Source: Paenibacillus sp. GP183
Lineage (GTDB): Bacteria > Bacillota > Bacilli > Paenibacillales > NBRC-103111
Length of the DNA stretch: 64,000 bases
Direction of reading: 5' to 3'
Assembly (NCBI RefSeq): GCF_900104695.1
Contig: NZ_FNSW01000001.1
Span: 496,001-560,000 of the forward strand
Both the position numbers and the translations under genes were made by a program. The notes under the pieces were generated by a model, which ran no database searches, was not told the origin of the DNA, and saw only the letters and a program-made list of their open reading frames with translations. This document shows positions 27,086 through 36,164 of this stretch, piece after piece; the stretch's first letter is position 1; each line of letters starts with the position of its first letter.

Positions 27086-28177
27086 TTGGCATCTTATCGC
27101 ATACTTGTAGTGGATGACTCCGTCTTTATGCGTAAAATCATCAGCGACTTAATTACGGAACATCCTGAGTTTCAAGTAGTCGGTACAGCCAAAAATGGGA
27201 AGGAAGCCGTTGAACAGGTGAAGCTTCTTAAGCCCCATGCCATTACTTTGGATGTGGAGATGCCTGTGCTCAACGGTCTGGACGCCTTGCAGCAAATTAT
27301 GGCCGAGCAGCCTACTCCTACCGTTATGCTCAGCTCATTGACGCAAGAGGGAGCTTCCGAAACCATTCGGGCTTTGGAGCTCGGAGCTTTTGATTTTATC
27401 TGCAAGCCTTCAGGCTCGGTTTCCATGGATTTGTACAAAGTGAAGAAGCAGCTTCATGAGACGCTGCAATTTGCCGTCAAATCCAGAGTAAAGCTGCCTG
27501 GGCCGAATGATTCAATTCCCCAACCAGCTGCAAAACCGCAAATCGCGATCAAGAATACTTCGAGCTTACCTGCCCTTCCTCAGGAAGGCGCAACGAAATT
27601 CAAGCATATGGTTGCCATCGGTACATCCACGGGGGGGCCGAGGGCTCTGCATCAGGTGATTACTCAAATACCGGCAGGATTTCCTGCCCCCATCCTGATC
27701 GTGCAGCATATGCCGCCCAACTTTACCAAGTCATTGGCGCAGCGCCTGAATGATGTTTGCCGAATCAAGGTCGTAGAGGCGCAGGATGGAGATATTCTCC
27801 AAACTGCTTCTGCCTATATTGCTCCCGGGGGATATCATATGACAGTCCACCGGGATGCAGCTATGGATTATCGGATTCAATTGTCCAAAGAAGAGCCTCG
27901 GTCGGGTCATCGCCCTTCCGTAGATGTGATGTTCGAATCTTTGCTTGACTTAAATGATTTACAAAAACACATCGCTCTCATGACAGGGATGGGAAGTGAC
28001 GGAGCCAAAGCGATGCTGGCTTTGCGGGAATCGGGTGTACCGACTACGATTGCCGAGGCGGAAGAATCCTGTATTGTCTATGGAATGCCCAGAGCGGCCG
28101 TTGAGCTCAATGCTGCTATGCATGTCCTTGTCCAGCAGGACATAGCTCCCATGCTGGTAAAAGCAGTTTTAACATAA
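27086..28177 (+). CDS. cheB: CheB, chemoreceptor methylesterase/deamidase
   Basis: 363 residues. The receiver domain has D10/D11 and phosphorylation site D56 (LDVEMPVLNG). A linker of about 45 residues leads to the methylesterase domain with GTSTGGPRAL (S181), HMPPNFTKSLAQRL and the closing LMTGMGSDGAKAM. Activated CheB removes methyl groups from receptor glutamates in adaptation. TTG 27086 is chosen because AAGGAGG (27071-27077) lies eight bases upstream; in-frame ATG 27080 is only two bases from that site. Confidence 0.94.
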   Translation: MASYRILVVDDSVFMRKIISDLITEHPEFQVVGTAKNGKEAVEQVKLLKPHAITLDVEMPVLNGLDALQQIMAEQPTPTVMLSSLTQEGASETIRALELGAFDFICKPSGSVSMDLYKVKKQLHETLQFAVKSRVKLPGPNDSIPQPAAKPQIAIKNTSSLPALPQEGATKFKHMVAIGTSTGGPRALHQVITQIPAGFPAPILIVQHMPPNFTKSLAQRLNDVCRIKVVEAQDGDILQTASAYIAPGGYHMTVHRDAAMDYRIQLSKEEPRSGHRPSVDVMFESLLDLNDLQKHIALMTGMGSDGAKAMLALRESGVPTTIAEAEESCIVYGMPRAAVELNAAMHVLVQQDIAPMLVKAVLT

Positions 28178-28225
28178 ACAAGTGTCTTGCAGGCAAGATA
28201 CAACTCGATATGGAGGTGTGCAGGT

Positions 28226-30310
28226 TTGGAACTGAATCAGTATCTATCAATGTTCATCGATGAATCCAGAGAGCATTTACAGGCTATGAACGAAAATCTG
28301 CTTAGTTTGGAGAACAATCCAAACGATATCAGCATTGTTCAGAGCATTTTTCGATCCGCACATACCCTTAAGGGGATGTCAGCGACAATGGGATTTGATG
28401 ATATCGCATCATTAACGCATGAAATGGAAAATGTACTTGATTTGGTTCGCAACAACAAGATCACCATGAATTCATTCATCATCGATTGTATTTTTAAAAG
28501 CTTGGATTCATTGGAATCGATGGTTGAAGATATTATCCAGGGAGGAACCGGCAAGGCCGATATTACGAACATCGTCGCTTCCCTGGTATCCATTGTTACT
28601 GGGGACTATCTAAGCGGAGCAGTGAAAACTTCTGCAAAAACTCCCGAGAAGGAAACCTCTAGAGGCATTGAAGTGGATGAATATCAATTTTCCATTCTTC
28701 AGCAATCCATTGAATCCGGTTTTCTTGTATTTTACATAGAAGTAGCAGTACGTGAGGATTGTGTATTAAAAGCGGCAAGAGCTTATATGGTATTCGACAC
28801 TTTGGAGCGAATGGGAGAGGTCGTTAAATCTACACCTTCGGTACAGGATATCGAGCAAGAGAAGTTTGACCGTTCTTTTTCCGTCTTTTATATTTCCAAA
28901 GTGGATAAGGATGAACTGGAAAAACACATATTGAACGTGTCCGAAATTGAATCGGCAATGATTCTTGCCGTGGATAAGAATACTATGGGTGAAATGGTCC
29001 GTAATTCACTTCCGGACTCAGAGACAGAAGCTGCGAAAGCGATTCAAGAAATGGCGGCTACATCTCAATCAGCAGTCTTGGAAGAGCCGGGATCCATTGC
29101 AGCAGATGCGGGTGTACCCAGACCGAATGCTGCTGCAGCATCTGGAGGGGCTCCGGTAGCGAACCGTACGATTCGGGTAGATATCGAACGGCTCGACACC
29201 TTAATGAATTTATTTAGCGAGCTGTTGATTGACCGAGTTCGATTGGAGCAGCTTGCAAGTGAAGTTAAACGCAACGATCTGACAGAAACCGTTGAGCACA
29301 TGTCCCGGGTCAGCAGTGACTTGCAAAACATCGTGCTGAAGCTGCGGATGGTCCCGGTAGATTCCGTATTCAACCGTTTTCCTCGGATGATTCGCGATTT
29401 AGCCAAATCGTTGGACAAAAAAGTCGATCTGGTCATTTCCGGCGCCGATACGGAATTGGATCGCACTGTTATTGATGAGATCGGAGATCCGCTTGTTCAC
29501 TTGCTGCGCAATTCTATAGACCACGGTGTCGAATCGATTCAAGAACGTCAGGCTGCCGGCAAAAAAGAGACGGGCACGATCCAGCTCCGCGCTTTCCACA
29601 GCGGCAATCACGTATTTATTGAAATCGAAGATGACGGCAAAGGCATTAACCGTGATATTGTGCTCAAAAAAGCGATTAAAAATGGTCTTGTCAGCCAGGA
29701 GCAAGCAAGCAAGCTTGATGATGCTGAAGTATACCAATTGCTCTTTGAATCCGGTTTTAGCACCGCCGATAAAATATCCGATATTTCCGGGCGCGGTGTC
29801 GGGCTCGATGTAGTGAAGACCAAAATCCATACGCTTGGAGGACATGTACAGGTAGAGTCCAAGCTGGGCTTGGGGAGCAAGTTTTCTGTGCAACTGCCGC
29901 TTACTTTATCTATCATTTCGGCTATGCTCGTCCGACTCGGCAGGGAGAAATACGCAATTCCATTATCTTCCATCGTCGAAACCTCGGCCATCCCGCAGAG
30001 CCAAATTCGCCATATTCAGGGCAATCCCATGATAGATTACCGCAAATCTATCATTCCCCTGGTCTCTTTGAGCCAATTATTCGGTGTACCGAATAATAAC
30101 GATCTGGCCGAAGAGGAGATCGAGATTGTTGTCGTTCGCAAGGGAGATAAGCAAATTGCATTAATGGTCGATGAATTTATTGGCCAGCAAGAAATTGTCT
30201 TAAAGGCATTAGGAAATTATTTGACAGGGTTGTTCGCCATCTCGGGCGCGACGATATTGGGAGACGGCCAAGTGGCGCTCATTATCGATACGAATGCACT
30301 GATCAAGTAA
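28226..30310 (+). CDS. cheA: CheA, chemotaxis histidine kinase
   Basis: 694 residues. The P1 HPt domain carries H46 in SAHTLKG. The P2 CheY-binding domain (about 150-260) is followed by an Ala/Pro-rich linker, the P3 dimerisation helices (about 305-365), and the P4 ATPase with the N box LLRNSIDHGVE, G1 EDDGKGI and G2 GRGVGLDVVK. P5 (about 550-690) is CheW-like. TTG 28226 follows GGAGGTG by about eight bases; an in-frame start at 28187 lacks a ribosome site. It phosphorylates CheY and CheB on receptor input. Confidence 0.96.
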   Translation: MELNQYLSMFIDESREHLQAMNENLLSLENNPNDISIVQSIFRSAHTLKGMSATMGFDDIASLTHEMENVLDLVRNNKITMNSFIIDCIFKSLDSLESMVEDIIQGGTGKADITNIVASLVSIVTGDYLSGAVKTSAKTPEKETSRGIEVDEYQFSILQQSIESGFLVFYIEVAVREDCVLKAARAYMVFDTLERMGEVVKSTPSVQDIEQEKFDRSFSVFYISKVDKDELEKHILNVSEIESAMILAVDKNTMGEMVRNSLPDSETEAAKAIQEMAATSQSAVLEEPGSIAADAGVPRPNAAAASGGAPVANRTIRVDIERLDTLMNLFSELLIDRVRLEQLASEVKRNDLTETVEHMSRVSSDLQNIVLKLRMVPVDSVFNRFPRMIRDLAKSLDKKVDLVISGADTELDRTVIDEIGDPLVHLLRNSIDHGVESIQERQAAGKKETGTIQLRAFHSGNHVFIEIEDDGKGINRDIVLKKAIKNGLVSQEQASKLDDAEVYQLLFESGFSTADKISDISGRGVGLDVVKTKIHTLGGHVQVESKLGLGSKFSVQLPLTLSIISAMLVRLGREKYAIPLSSIVETSAIPQSQIRHIQGNPMIDYRKSIIPLVSLSQLFGVPNNNDLAEEEIEIVVVRKGDKQIALMVDEFIGQQEIVLKALGNYLTGLFAISGATILGDGQVALIIDTNALIK

Positions 30311-30334
30311 ACTACCATTCTAGGAGGATTTCCC

Positions 30335-30796
30335 ATGGGAGAAGAGAAGAAAGTAATTGTATTTGCTCTTGGCAGTGAGGAATACGGCGTCGAAGTTGAT
30401 AAAGTAAGAACGATCGAACGCATGCAGCCGATGACGCGGGTTCCTAAAGTGCCTGCATTTATTAATGGAGTCATCAATCTTCGCGGTGTTGTTGTTCCTA
30501 TTATCGATTTAAGAGCTAGATTCGGATTGGAACTTGCAGAATACAATGACAATACAAGGATTATCATTGTCTCTGCAGAGGAGTACGAAGTAGGCCTTAT
30601 CGTAGATTCGGCTAACGATGTCATTGATCTGGACAGCGATGAGATTAACTCGCCGCCGGAAATTGTCGGAGGGATCAAAGCCAAGTATTTGGACGGTATA
30701 GCGCGTGTGGGTGAAAACCGGCTGCTTGTGCTGCTTAATCTGGAGAGGGTTCTGGATAAAAGTGAAATTCAACAGCTTGAAGGAATTGGAGAGTAA
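30335..30796 (+). CDS. cheW: CheW, receptor-kinase coupling protein
   Basis: 153 residues, a single CheW domain. The pattern FALGSEEYGVEVDKVRTIER, then PAFINGVINLRGVVVPIIDL and LLVLLNLERVLDK, matches the SH3-like double barrel. It links chemoreceptors to CheA in the membrane arrays. AGGAGG precedes ATG 30335. cheC follows after five bases. Confidence 0.97.
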   Translation: MGEEKKVIVFALGSEEYGVEVDKVRTIERMQPMTRVPKVPAFINGVINLRGVVVPIIDLRARFGLELAEYNDNTRIIIVSAEEYEVGLIVDSANDVIDLDSDEINSPPEIVGGIKAKYLDGIARVGENRLLVLLNLERVLDKSEIQQLEGIGE

Positions 30797-30801
30797 CCTC
30801 A

Positions 30802-31422
30802 GTGGATGTGTTCAAGGATTTGGCCGATTTTCAAATGGATGTCCTTAAGGAAGTAGGCAACATCGGTGCCGGCCATGCAGCCACAGCCTTGTCAAAGCTG
30901 CTTGATAAGCCCACTGATATGCTCGTACCCAATGTGCTTATGCTTCCGTTTGAAGAAATATGTGAAATTGTAGGCGGAGCAGAAACCGTGGTCCTTGCGA
31001 TTTTTCTTCGAGTGGACGGTGACGCACCCGGCAATATGTTCTTTATTCTGAACCTCGAATCGGCAAAGAACATGCTTCGCCATTTGGTAGGCTTTGATGA
31101 GAAGGTGGAAGAGCCGTACACTGAAATGGAATTATCGGCCTTGAATGAAATTGGCAATATTTTAGCTGGCTCCTATTTATCTTCATTGGCGGATTTTACC
31201 CATTTGCACATGTCACCGACGGTTCCTTCTCTTTCCATTGATATGGCAGGTGCCATTCTGAGTTATGGACTTCTCCAATTTGGCCAAATGGGTGATCGGG
31301 CTTTATTGATTGATACCAAATTTTTGGAGGGGGAAAATGAGGTTCAGGGGCACTTTTTCTTAATCCCTGATCCCGATTCCTTCGCAAAAATTTTTGAGGC
31401 ATTGGGAGTCGAATCTCCATGA
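30802..31422 (+). CDS. cheC: CheC, CheY-P phosphatase
   Basis: 206 residues. Both phosphatase helices are intact: LKEVGNIGAGHAATAL and LNEIGNILAGSYLSSL, each with the Glu and Asn that act on CheY-P. CheC also binds CheD and so ties CheY-P level to receptor adaptation. The start is GTG 30802; its end overlaps cheD by four bases. Confidence 0.96.
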   Translation: MDVFKDLADFQMDVLKEVGNIGAGHAATALSKLLDKPTDMLVPNVLMLPFEEICEIVGGAETVVLAIFLRVDGDAPGNMFFILNLESAKNMLRHLVGFDEKVEEPYTEMELSALNEIGNILAGSYLSSLADFTHLHMSPTVPSLSIDMAGAILSYGLLQFGQMGDRALLIDTKFLEGENEVQGHFFLIPDPDSFAKIFEALGVESP

Positions 31423-31913
31423 TCCAGGAACATTTGATCAAGGTTGGAATGGCCGATCTGAATGTTGCTTACCTGAAAGGTGTATTAAAAACTACCGGGC
31501 TCGGCTCGTGTGTAGGAGTTACACTTTATGATGCAAGAGCTAAAGTTGCCGGAATGACCCATGTTATGCTGCCCTCTTCGGATATTGCAAGGGAAGGTTC
31601 ATTCAATAAATCGAAGTATGCAGATACGGCAATTCCCGAGTTGATCAAGCGAATGGAACTGCACGGAGCATCGGTTCTGAGAATGGAAGCCAAGCTTGCA
31701 GGAGGCGCTCAAATGTTTGCTTTTGCAGGGAATCATGATACGATGAGAATTGGTCCAAGAAATGTAGAATCTTGTAAAGAAATATTAAAAAAATACTCGA
31801 TTCCAATTAAAGCTGAGGATACCGGCGCTAACTACGGGCGTACGATCGAATTCGATTGCGAGACCGGCAAACTGCTCGTTCGCAGCGTTCAGCAAGGAGT
31901 TAAGGAACTATAA
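31419..31913 (+). CDS. cheD: CheD, chemoreceptor glutamine deamidase
   Basis: 164 residues. The catalytic Cys31 (GLGSCVGVTLYD) and His48 (GMTHVMLP) are in place. CheD deamidates receptor glutamines and is held by CheC when CheY-P is high. A downstream AGGAQMF-type Gly-rich motif is conserved. The ATG overlaps the cheC stop, giving coupled synthesis of the two partners. Confidence 0.96.
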   Translation: MIQEHLIKVGMADLNVAYLKGVLKTTGLGSCVGVTLYDARAKVAGMTHVMLPSSDIAREGSFNKSKYADTAIPELIKRMELHGASVLRMEAKLAGGAQMFAFAGNHDTMRIGPRNVESCKEILKKYSIPIKAEDTGANYGRTIEFDCETGKLLVRSVQQGVKEL

Positions 31914-31915
31914 TC

Positions 31916-32353
31916 ATGATAGGTACAATTCGAATCAATTGGATCGTTTCACTGGTTGCGGGCATACTCACATTCTTGCTCTCCGTGGCAAATAATTTTT
32001 TTTTGACAACCTGTTTAAGAAGCCTGTACAGCTTTGTGATCTTATTTATTTTGACCTATGCATTTCGTTTTTTACTTGCTGTTTTTGGTGGCGCGGACTT
32101 TTTTACTCCACTCGGTTCGGAGCCGTCCGAATCCGAATCGGATGAAGGCCATCTGGGTTCTCAACTGGATCTGGCTACTCCCGACGATGATGAAGCCACC
32201 AGGCAAATGCTCAGGAACAATTTGGACAATCCCGGGCAGATTTTGGATGATGATTTGCCTTTCTCACCGCTCACTCCGCCAAAGCTGATCACCAAGAACA
32301 ACCTGGACCCTGAACAACTGGCAGGAGCGCTCAGGCGTTTGTCAGAAGATTAA
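31916..32353 (+). CDS. Hypothetical two-helix membrane protein between cheD and sigD
   Basis: 145 residues; I do not recognise the family. Two hydrophobic segments are visible at about residues 9-28 and 36-58, followed by an acidic Ser/Glu/Asp-rich cytoplasmic-type tail and a conserved-looking C-terminus (LDPEQLAGALRRLSED). B. subtilis has no gene in this place. The codons for residues 27-30 contain nine consecutive T (31996-32004), so one slippage would truncate the protein after the first helix. The start lies two bases after the cheD stop and the end two bases before the first in-frame codon of sigD, so it belongs to the operon. A role in motility is suggested only by position. Confidence 0.75.
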   Translation: MIGTIRINWIVSLVAGILTFLLSVANNFFLTTCLRSLYSFVILFILTYAFRFLLAVFGGADFFTPLGSEPSESESDEGHLGSQLDLATPDDDEATRQMLRNNLDNPGQILDDDLPFSPLTPPKLITKNNLDPEQLAGALRRLSED

Positions 32354-32370
32354 GGATGGTGAATGAAGTC

Positions 32371-33159
32371 ATGATCGAACAAAAGCACTCTCCACTAGCC
32401 AACCACGAGCTTTGGATGGAATGGAAGGAACATGGACAGTTTCCTGCCAAGCAAGCGCTTATTGAACTGTTTTTGCCTCTGGTCGATTACGTATCCGGCC
32501 GTCTTGCCATTGGACTCCCCAAGAGTGTATCGAAGGATGACCTGTCCAGTTACGGGGTTATGGGACTCATCGATGCTGTCGAAAAGTTCGATTATGCCAG
32601 AGGTCTTCAATTTGAGACCTACGCGTCCTGGCGCATTCGTGGAGCTATTATTGATGGTCTCCGGCAAGGAGATTGGGTTCCAAGGTCAGTGCGCGAAAAG
32701 GCCAAGAAGATTGAAGAGGCCTATCAAAAGCTGGAGCAGGACTACCTCAGATCGGTAACGGATTCGGAAATCAGCACTTATCTTCAAGTCTCCGAGCAGG
32801 AATTTCAGCAAATGCTTCAGGATATTGCCATCACCACCATCTGCTCTGTAGATGATCCTATACGTGAAGAAGAATCAGAGACTCGACTTTCTCTGCTCAT
32901 CGACGATAAAGCGAAAAACCCGGAATACAAAGTCAATGAATTTTTTCTCCAGGAATCCCTGGCTCGCGCGATTGAAAGATTGACCGAGAAAGAGAGAACG
33001 GTCATCTCCTTATTTTATTATGAGGACCTTTCATTAAGCGAGATTGCCGAGGTTATGAATCTATCTCCCTCTCGAATATCTCAGCTGCACTCCAAAGCTA
33101 TTTTGAGATTAAAAGGATCTCTTAGCCGATTTAAAGTACAGTTGTTTCAAGATAGCTAA
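32371..33159 (+). CDS. sigD: SigD, flagellar sigma factor (sigma-28 family)
   Basis: 262 residues. Region 2 has LPKSVSKDDLSSYGVMGLID and FETYASWRIRGAIIDGLRQG; region 3 follows WVPRSVREKAKKIEEAY; region 4 ends with LSLSEIAEVMNLSPSRISQL, the -35-binding helix-turn-helix. It directs late flagellar, chemoreceptor and autolysin genes. ATG 32371 is preferred over ATG 32356 since AAGGATGGTGA lies before it at suitable distance. FlgM, its anti-sigma factor, is not in this window. Confidence 0.96.
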   Translation: MIEQKHSPLANHELWMEWKEHGQFPAKQALIELFLPLVDYVSGRLAIGLPKSVSKDDLSSYGVMGLIDAVEKFDYARGLQFETYASWRIRGAIIDGLRQGDWVPRSVREKAKKIEEAYQKLEQDYLRSVTDSEISTYLQVSEQEFQQMLQDIAITTICSVDDPIREEESETRLSLLIDDKAKNPEYKVNEFFLQESLARAIERLTEKERTVISLFYYEDLSLSEIAEVMNLSPSRISQLHSKAILRLKGSLSRFKVQLFQDS

Positions 33160-33188
33160 ATATAAGGGGCCGGAAAGGTGGTATCTCC

Positions 33189-34598
33189 ATGAATGAACGG
33201 AGCATGCCTTTGGATTACTACGTGACTATTTCCACTTCGGACGATAAGTTATCAGCTTATTTATTGATAAGCAATACGAATGATAGCTTTAGCGTCAAAA
33301 TTGGAGAACTGGAAGAGCTGCTGAAGTCGCACTCCATTATTCATGGTGTCGACCGAACGCAATTGGTGCAAATCGCTTCCGACCCAAAGCCATATTTTTT
33401 TCAAAAGGTGACTATCGCTAGGGGAACTAAAGCCATTGATGGACTAAACGGTTCGATCAAATACATCTACGATCTGGATAATGAAGACAAAAGACCGCTT
33501 GAGCTTGAGGATGGCAAGGTGGATTTCAAGCAGGTTCTTTCCCTACATAATGTGAAGAAGGGCCAGCTCATCGGCCAAAGAATTCTCGCAACGGAAGGCA
33601 ACCCGGGAAGAGCTGTGACCGGAGAAGTTATATTTGCGAAGGCCGGTAAAGAAGCACGCTTTAAAATCGGTAAAAATGTTATTATGGATGCCGACCGAAT
33701 GGCCATCTACTCTGCGATTGACGGGATGATCGTGAAAACGGATCGCGATAAAATCAACGTTTTCCCGATTTATGAAATCAATGGCGATGTGGATTATAGT
33801 GTTGGCCATATCGATTTTATCGGTACCGTCGTAGTCCGCGGCAATGTCTTGCCTGGTTTCAAAATTCGGGCTGCCGGAGATATCCGGGTGCTCGGAGGCG
33901 TCGAAGCTGCAGAACTGGAAGCGGACGGCTCCATTGAGATTTCTGCCGGGATCGTGGGGCAGAGCAAAGCCAAGGTGAAAGCTGGTAAAAATGTGAAAAG
34001 CTCCTTCATCCAGGATGCGGTTGTTGAAGCTTCCGAAGATGTCATCGTGAGCCAAAGTATCATGCATTCCACTATTCGAGCGGGACGTACTGTTAATTGT
34101 AACGGCTCCAAAGGACTTATCGTTGGCGGTACCATTCAAGCAGGTGAAAAGGTCGTTGCCCGAACCATCGGTAATTCGATGGCGACTGTAACCGTAGTTG
34201 AGGTTGGTGTGCTGCCGGAGCTGCGCAATGAATTGATTCATTTGCGCGGGCAGCTCAAAGTCCTTTCGGAAAATTCGGACAAGTCGGACAAAGCCCTTTC
34301 ACTTTTGGATCAGTTAGCCGCTGCAGGCCAACTCAGTCCCGATAAGGTAGCCATGCGCATAAAATTGAATCATACGAAGAAGCAGGCGTTCGAGGAGCTG
34401 ACTGCCATCCGTGAAAGGATCCTCGAAATTGAAAAATCATTAGAGGATTCGGAGCATGCGAAGGTGCAAGTGATTTCGACGATTTATGGCGGAGCCAAGG
34501 TTGTCATCGGCCGCTATACCAAATTCATCAAAGACCCTGTAAGTCGGCTCATGTTTCAATTAAACGATGGCGATATTTCAATGGTGGCTTTCAAATAG
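33189..34598 (+). CDS. DUF342/FapA family protein
   Basis: 469 residues. The N-terminal part (about 70-200) has the FapA pattern with EGNPGRAVTGEVI. Then comes a right-handed beta-helix of hydrophobic repeats (IRAAGDIRVLGGVEAAELEA, GSIEISAGIVGQSKA). A coiled-coil segment (about 345-425) and a short basic end follow. Relatives in Vibrio influence flagellar polarity and HubP interaction; the role in Firmicutes is unknown. The B. subtilis operon lacks it at this position. AAAGGTGG precedes ATG 33189. Confidence 0.83.
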   Translation: MNERSMPLDYYVTISTSDDKLSAYLLISNTNDSFSVKIGELEELLKSHSIIHGVDRTQLVQIASDPKPYFFQKVTIARGTKAIDGLNGSIKYIYDLDNEDKRPLELEDGKVDFKQVLSLHNVKKGQLIGQRILATEGNPGRAVTGEVIFAKAGKEARFKIGKNVIMDADRMAIYSAIDGMIVKTDRDKINVFPIYEINGDVDYSVGHIDFIGTVVVRGNVLPGFKIRAAGDIRVLGGVEAAELEADGSIEISAGIVGQSKAKVKAGKNVKSSFIQDAVVEASEDVIVSQSIMHSTIRAGRTVNCNGSKGLIVGGTIQAGEKVVARTIGNSMATVTVVEVGVLPELRNELIHLRGQLKVLSENSDKSDKALSLLDQLAAAGQLSPDKVAMRIKLNHTKKQAFEELTAIRERILEIEKSLEDSEHAKVQVISTIYGGAKVVIGRYTKFIKDPVSRLMFQLNDGDISMVAFK

Positions 34599-34640
34599 CC
34601 TGCCTGTCGGACTTGCATCTTTTAGAGGGAGATGTTTGAG

Positions 34641-34961
34641 ATGAGTATGAGATCGATTGATCTGCAGTTTGCTTTGCACAAAAACGATGAAGCCGGAATC
34701 AAGCAAAATCAGTTATCGCAAAAGCCCCAGCAAGATCAGGCGATCCTGGAGACTCAATCCGCATTGTCAACTGAAAAACAGCGTACGCGCGCCCAGATGG
34801 TGGATGAAAGTTCATCCACAGGAATCAGGGATGCCATGAAAGAAAAGCATCAAAAGCAGGGCAAGGACAGCCAAAAGAATCAAGCCAAGGCTGAAAAAAG
34901 CGGCCGGGGCGGAAAGTCCGAGCATCCCTACAAAGGGCATCATCTTGATATTTCACTTTAA
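34641..34961 (+). CDS. Small basic hypothetical protein with HPYKGHHLDISL end
   Basis: 106 residues. Very polar, Gln/Lys/Ser-rich and probably unstructured, opening with MSMRSIDLQFALHKND and closing with HPYKGHHLDISL. The ends look conserved and the middle like a variable linker, resembling small proteins seen in motility operons of other spore formers, but no function is known to me. ATG 34641 is chosen with AGAGGGA at ten bases; ATG 34632 is too close to it. Confidence 0.72.
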   Translation: MSMRSIDLQFALHKNDEAGIKQNQLSQKPQQDQAILETQSALSTEKQRTRAQMVDESSSTGIRDAMKEKHQKQGKDSQKNQAKAEKSGRGGKSEHPYKGHHLDISL

Positions 34962-35017
34962 TAAGCTTGGAACAGGCCCAATTGGGGTTTACTTTGCTGG
35001 AAAAGGGAGTCGTTATT

Positions 35018-35629
35018 ATGTATCCGTGGATGTACGTAGTTCTGCTCGGTCTGGTGCTGATTGTTTATGCACGGCTTTTGCCCAAGAGTGAAACAGCCGC
35101 CCCGAGGAACACGGTCGTTCAGGAAATTGAAGAGACAATTGAACATTTTGCGGTTGAAATGGACGAGCAAAATAAAGCGATCCTGGATTTATTCACGAGA
35201 ACGAAACAGGATTATGAAGTAGAGCTGGCCAAGCTTTCGGGTAGAATGGAGCTATTGGAAAAGCAGAAAAGCGAGCTTTCCCAGGAATTGAGCAAAATTC
35301 ACATATCCAGTCAAGTTGGGGCGATGACCGCTGCATCCAGTAACGCAGTACCAGCTGCAGCAGGCATGAACGATGCGTCTGTTGCTGCCAGTACCGTCTC
35401 GGTGCCACGCCGAAGGGGCAAGGCTGCTGACATGGCGAAGGAACCCGAACCATCCATAGAAGAGGCACCGCCGCTCAGTCTTAATATGAAATCAAGATAT
35501 GCGGAGCTATTCAGCCTGCACGATCAAGGGAAGGGCGTCGAAATCATCGCCAAAAAGTTGGGTATGAACAAAGGCGAAGTCAATTTGATCATTCAGCTTT
35601 CCAAGCAGGAGGAACGGTCCCGTGTTTAA
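35018..35629 (+). CDS. SwrB/YlxL-like membrane protein (DUF6115 type)
   Basis: 203 residues. A single N-terminal membrane helix (residues 1-20), a charged coiled coil (about 35-90), an Ala/Ser-rich linker and a C-terminal helix-turn-helix-like segment: YAELFSLHDQGKGVEIIAKK followed by LGMNKGEVNLII. The same architecture and genomic place, between sigD and rpsB, belong to SwrB of B. subtilis, which activates the flagellar export apparatus for hook completion. Sequence identity seems limited, so the call is by architecture and synteny. AAAAGGGA precedes ATG 35018; the in-frame ATG 34967 has no site. Confidence 0.72.
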   Translation: MYPWMYVVLLGLVLIVYARLLPKSETAAPRNTVVQEIEETIEHFAVEMDEQNKAILDLFTRTKQDYEVELAKLSGRMELLEKQKSELSQELSKIHISSQVGAMTAASSNAVPAAAGMNDASVAASTVSVPRRRGKAADMAKEPEPSIEEAPPLSLNMKSRYAELFSLHDQGKGVEIIAKKLGMNKGEVNLIIQLSKQEERSRV

Positions 35630-36155
35630 AAATAAAATCTATTTGAACGGACTGGGAGTCGGCCTCATTGTTGGCGCTATTCTGCTTCAATTGATGCTCG
35701 TTTCGAAAGAAGCTTCAAGCAAATTCTCAGCTTCCGAGTCCATGGCCAGAGTAAAACCTCAAACTACCCAGACAGCCCAATCTGCAGACGCAGATTTGCA
35801 GAAATTGAAAGCCGAAGCGGCCAAAAGCTTTCAAGTTTTTGATAAAAACGTAAAGCTCTATACCCAAGCGGAATATGATGCGGAATTGCAAAAGAAGCTC
35901 AAGGAAGAAAAGGATAAATCCGCAGCAGCCAGTCCGACGCCAAGCAAGCGCACTTATATTTATATTCAGCCCAATTTGCCTGCATCTTCTGTGGCAGAGC
36001 TTCTATATAGAGCGGAAATTGTGACAGATCGCCGGGCACTGGAGGAAGAGCTGGTCAAACAGAACGCCGTAAACAAGATGCAGGTAGGTTTTCATGTGTT
36101 TGAGGGGACGCCAAATATGCAGCAGGTGATCAAAAATCTGACATCAGAGCAATGA
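35622..36155 (+). CDS. Membrane-anchored MltG/YceG-like N-domain protein, no catalytic domain
   Basis: 177 residues. One membrane helix (about residues 9-27) is followed by a Lys/Glu-rich linker and a C-terminal domain resembling the LysM-like first half of the endolytic transglycosylase MltG: SSVAELLYRAEIVTDRRALE, then VGFHVFEGTPNMQQVIKNL. The catalytic half of MltG, with its essential Glu, is absent; the true enzyme is about twice as long. It may be a peptidoglycan- or partner-binding relic. Start is GTG 35622, overlapping the previous gene by eight bases, with AGGAGG. It is the last gene before the rpsB promoter. Confidence 0.72.
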   Translation: MFKNKIYLNGLGVGLIVGAILLQLMLVSKEASSKFSASESMARVKPQTTQTAQSADADLQKLKAEAAKSFQVFDKNVKLYTQAEYDAELQKKLKEEKDKSAAASPTPSKRTYIYIQPNLPASSVAELLYRAEIVTDRRALEEELVKQNAVNKMQVGFHVFEGTPNMQQVIKNLTSEQ

Positions 36156-36164
36156 AGCGCCGTG

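Noticed and set aside
28195-28208. TCTTGC-AG-GCAAGA palindrome before cheA as another repeat unit
   Set aside because: Only the short CTTGC/GCAAG stem is shared; the TTTT/AAAA stem and the SD junction are absent.
32005-32040. Sigma-A promoter for sigD starting from TTGACA
   Set aside because: No acceptable -10 at 16-18 bases from the -35.
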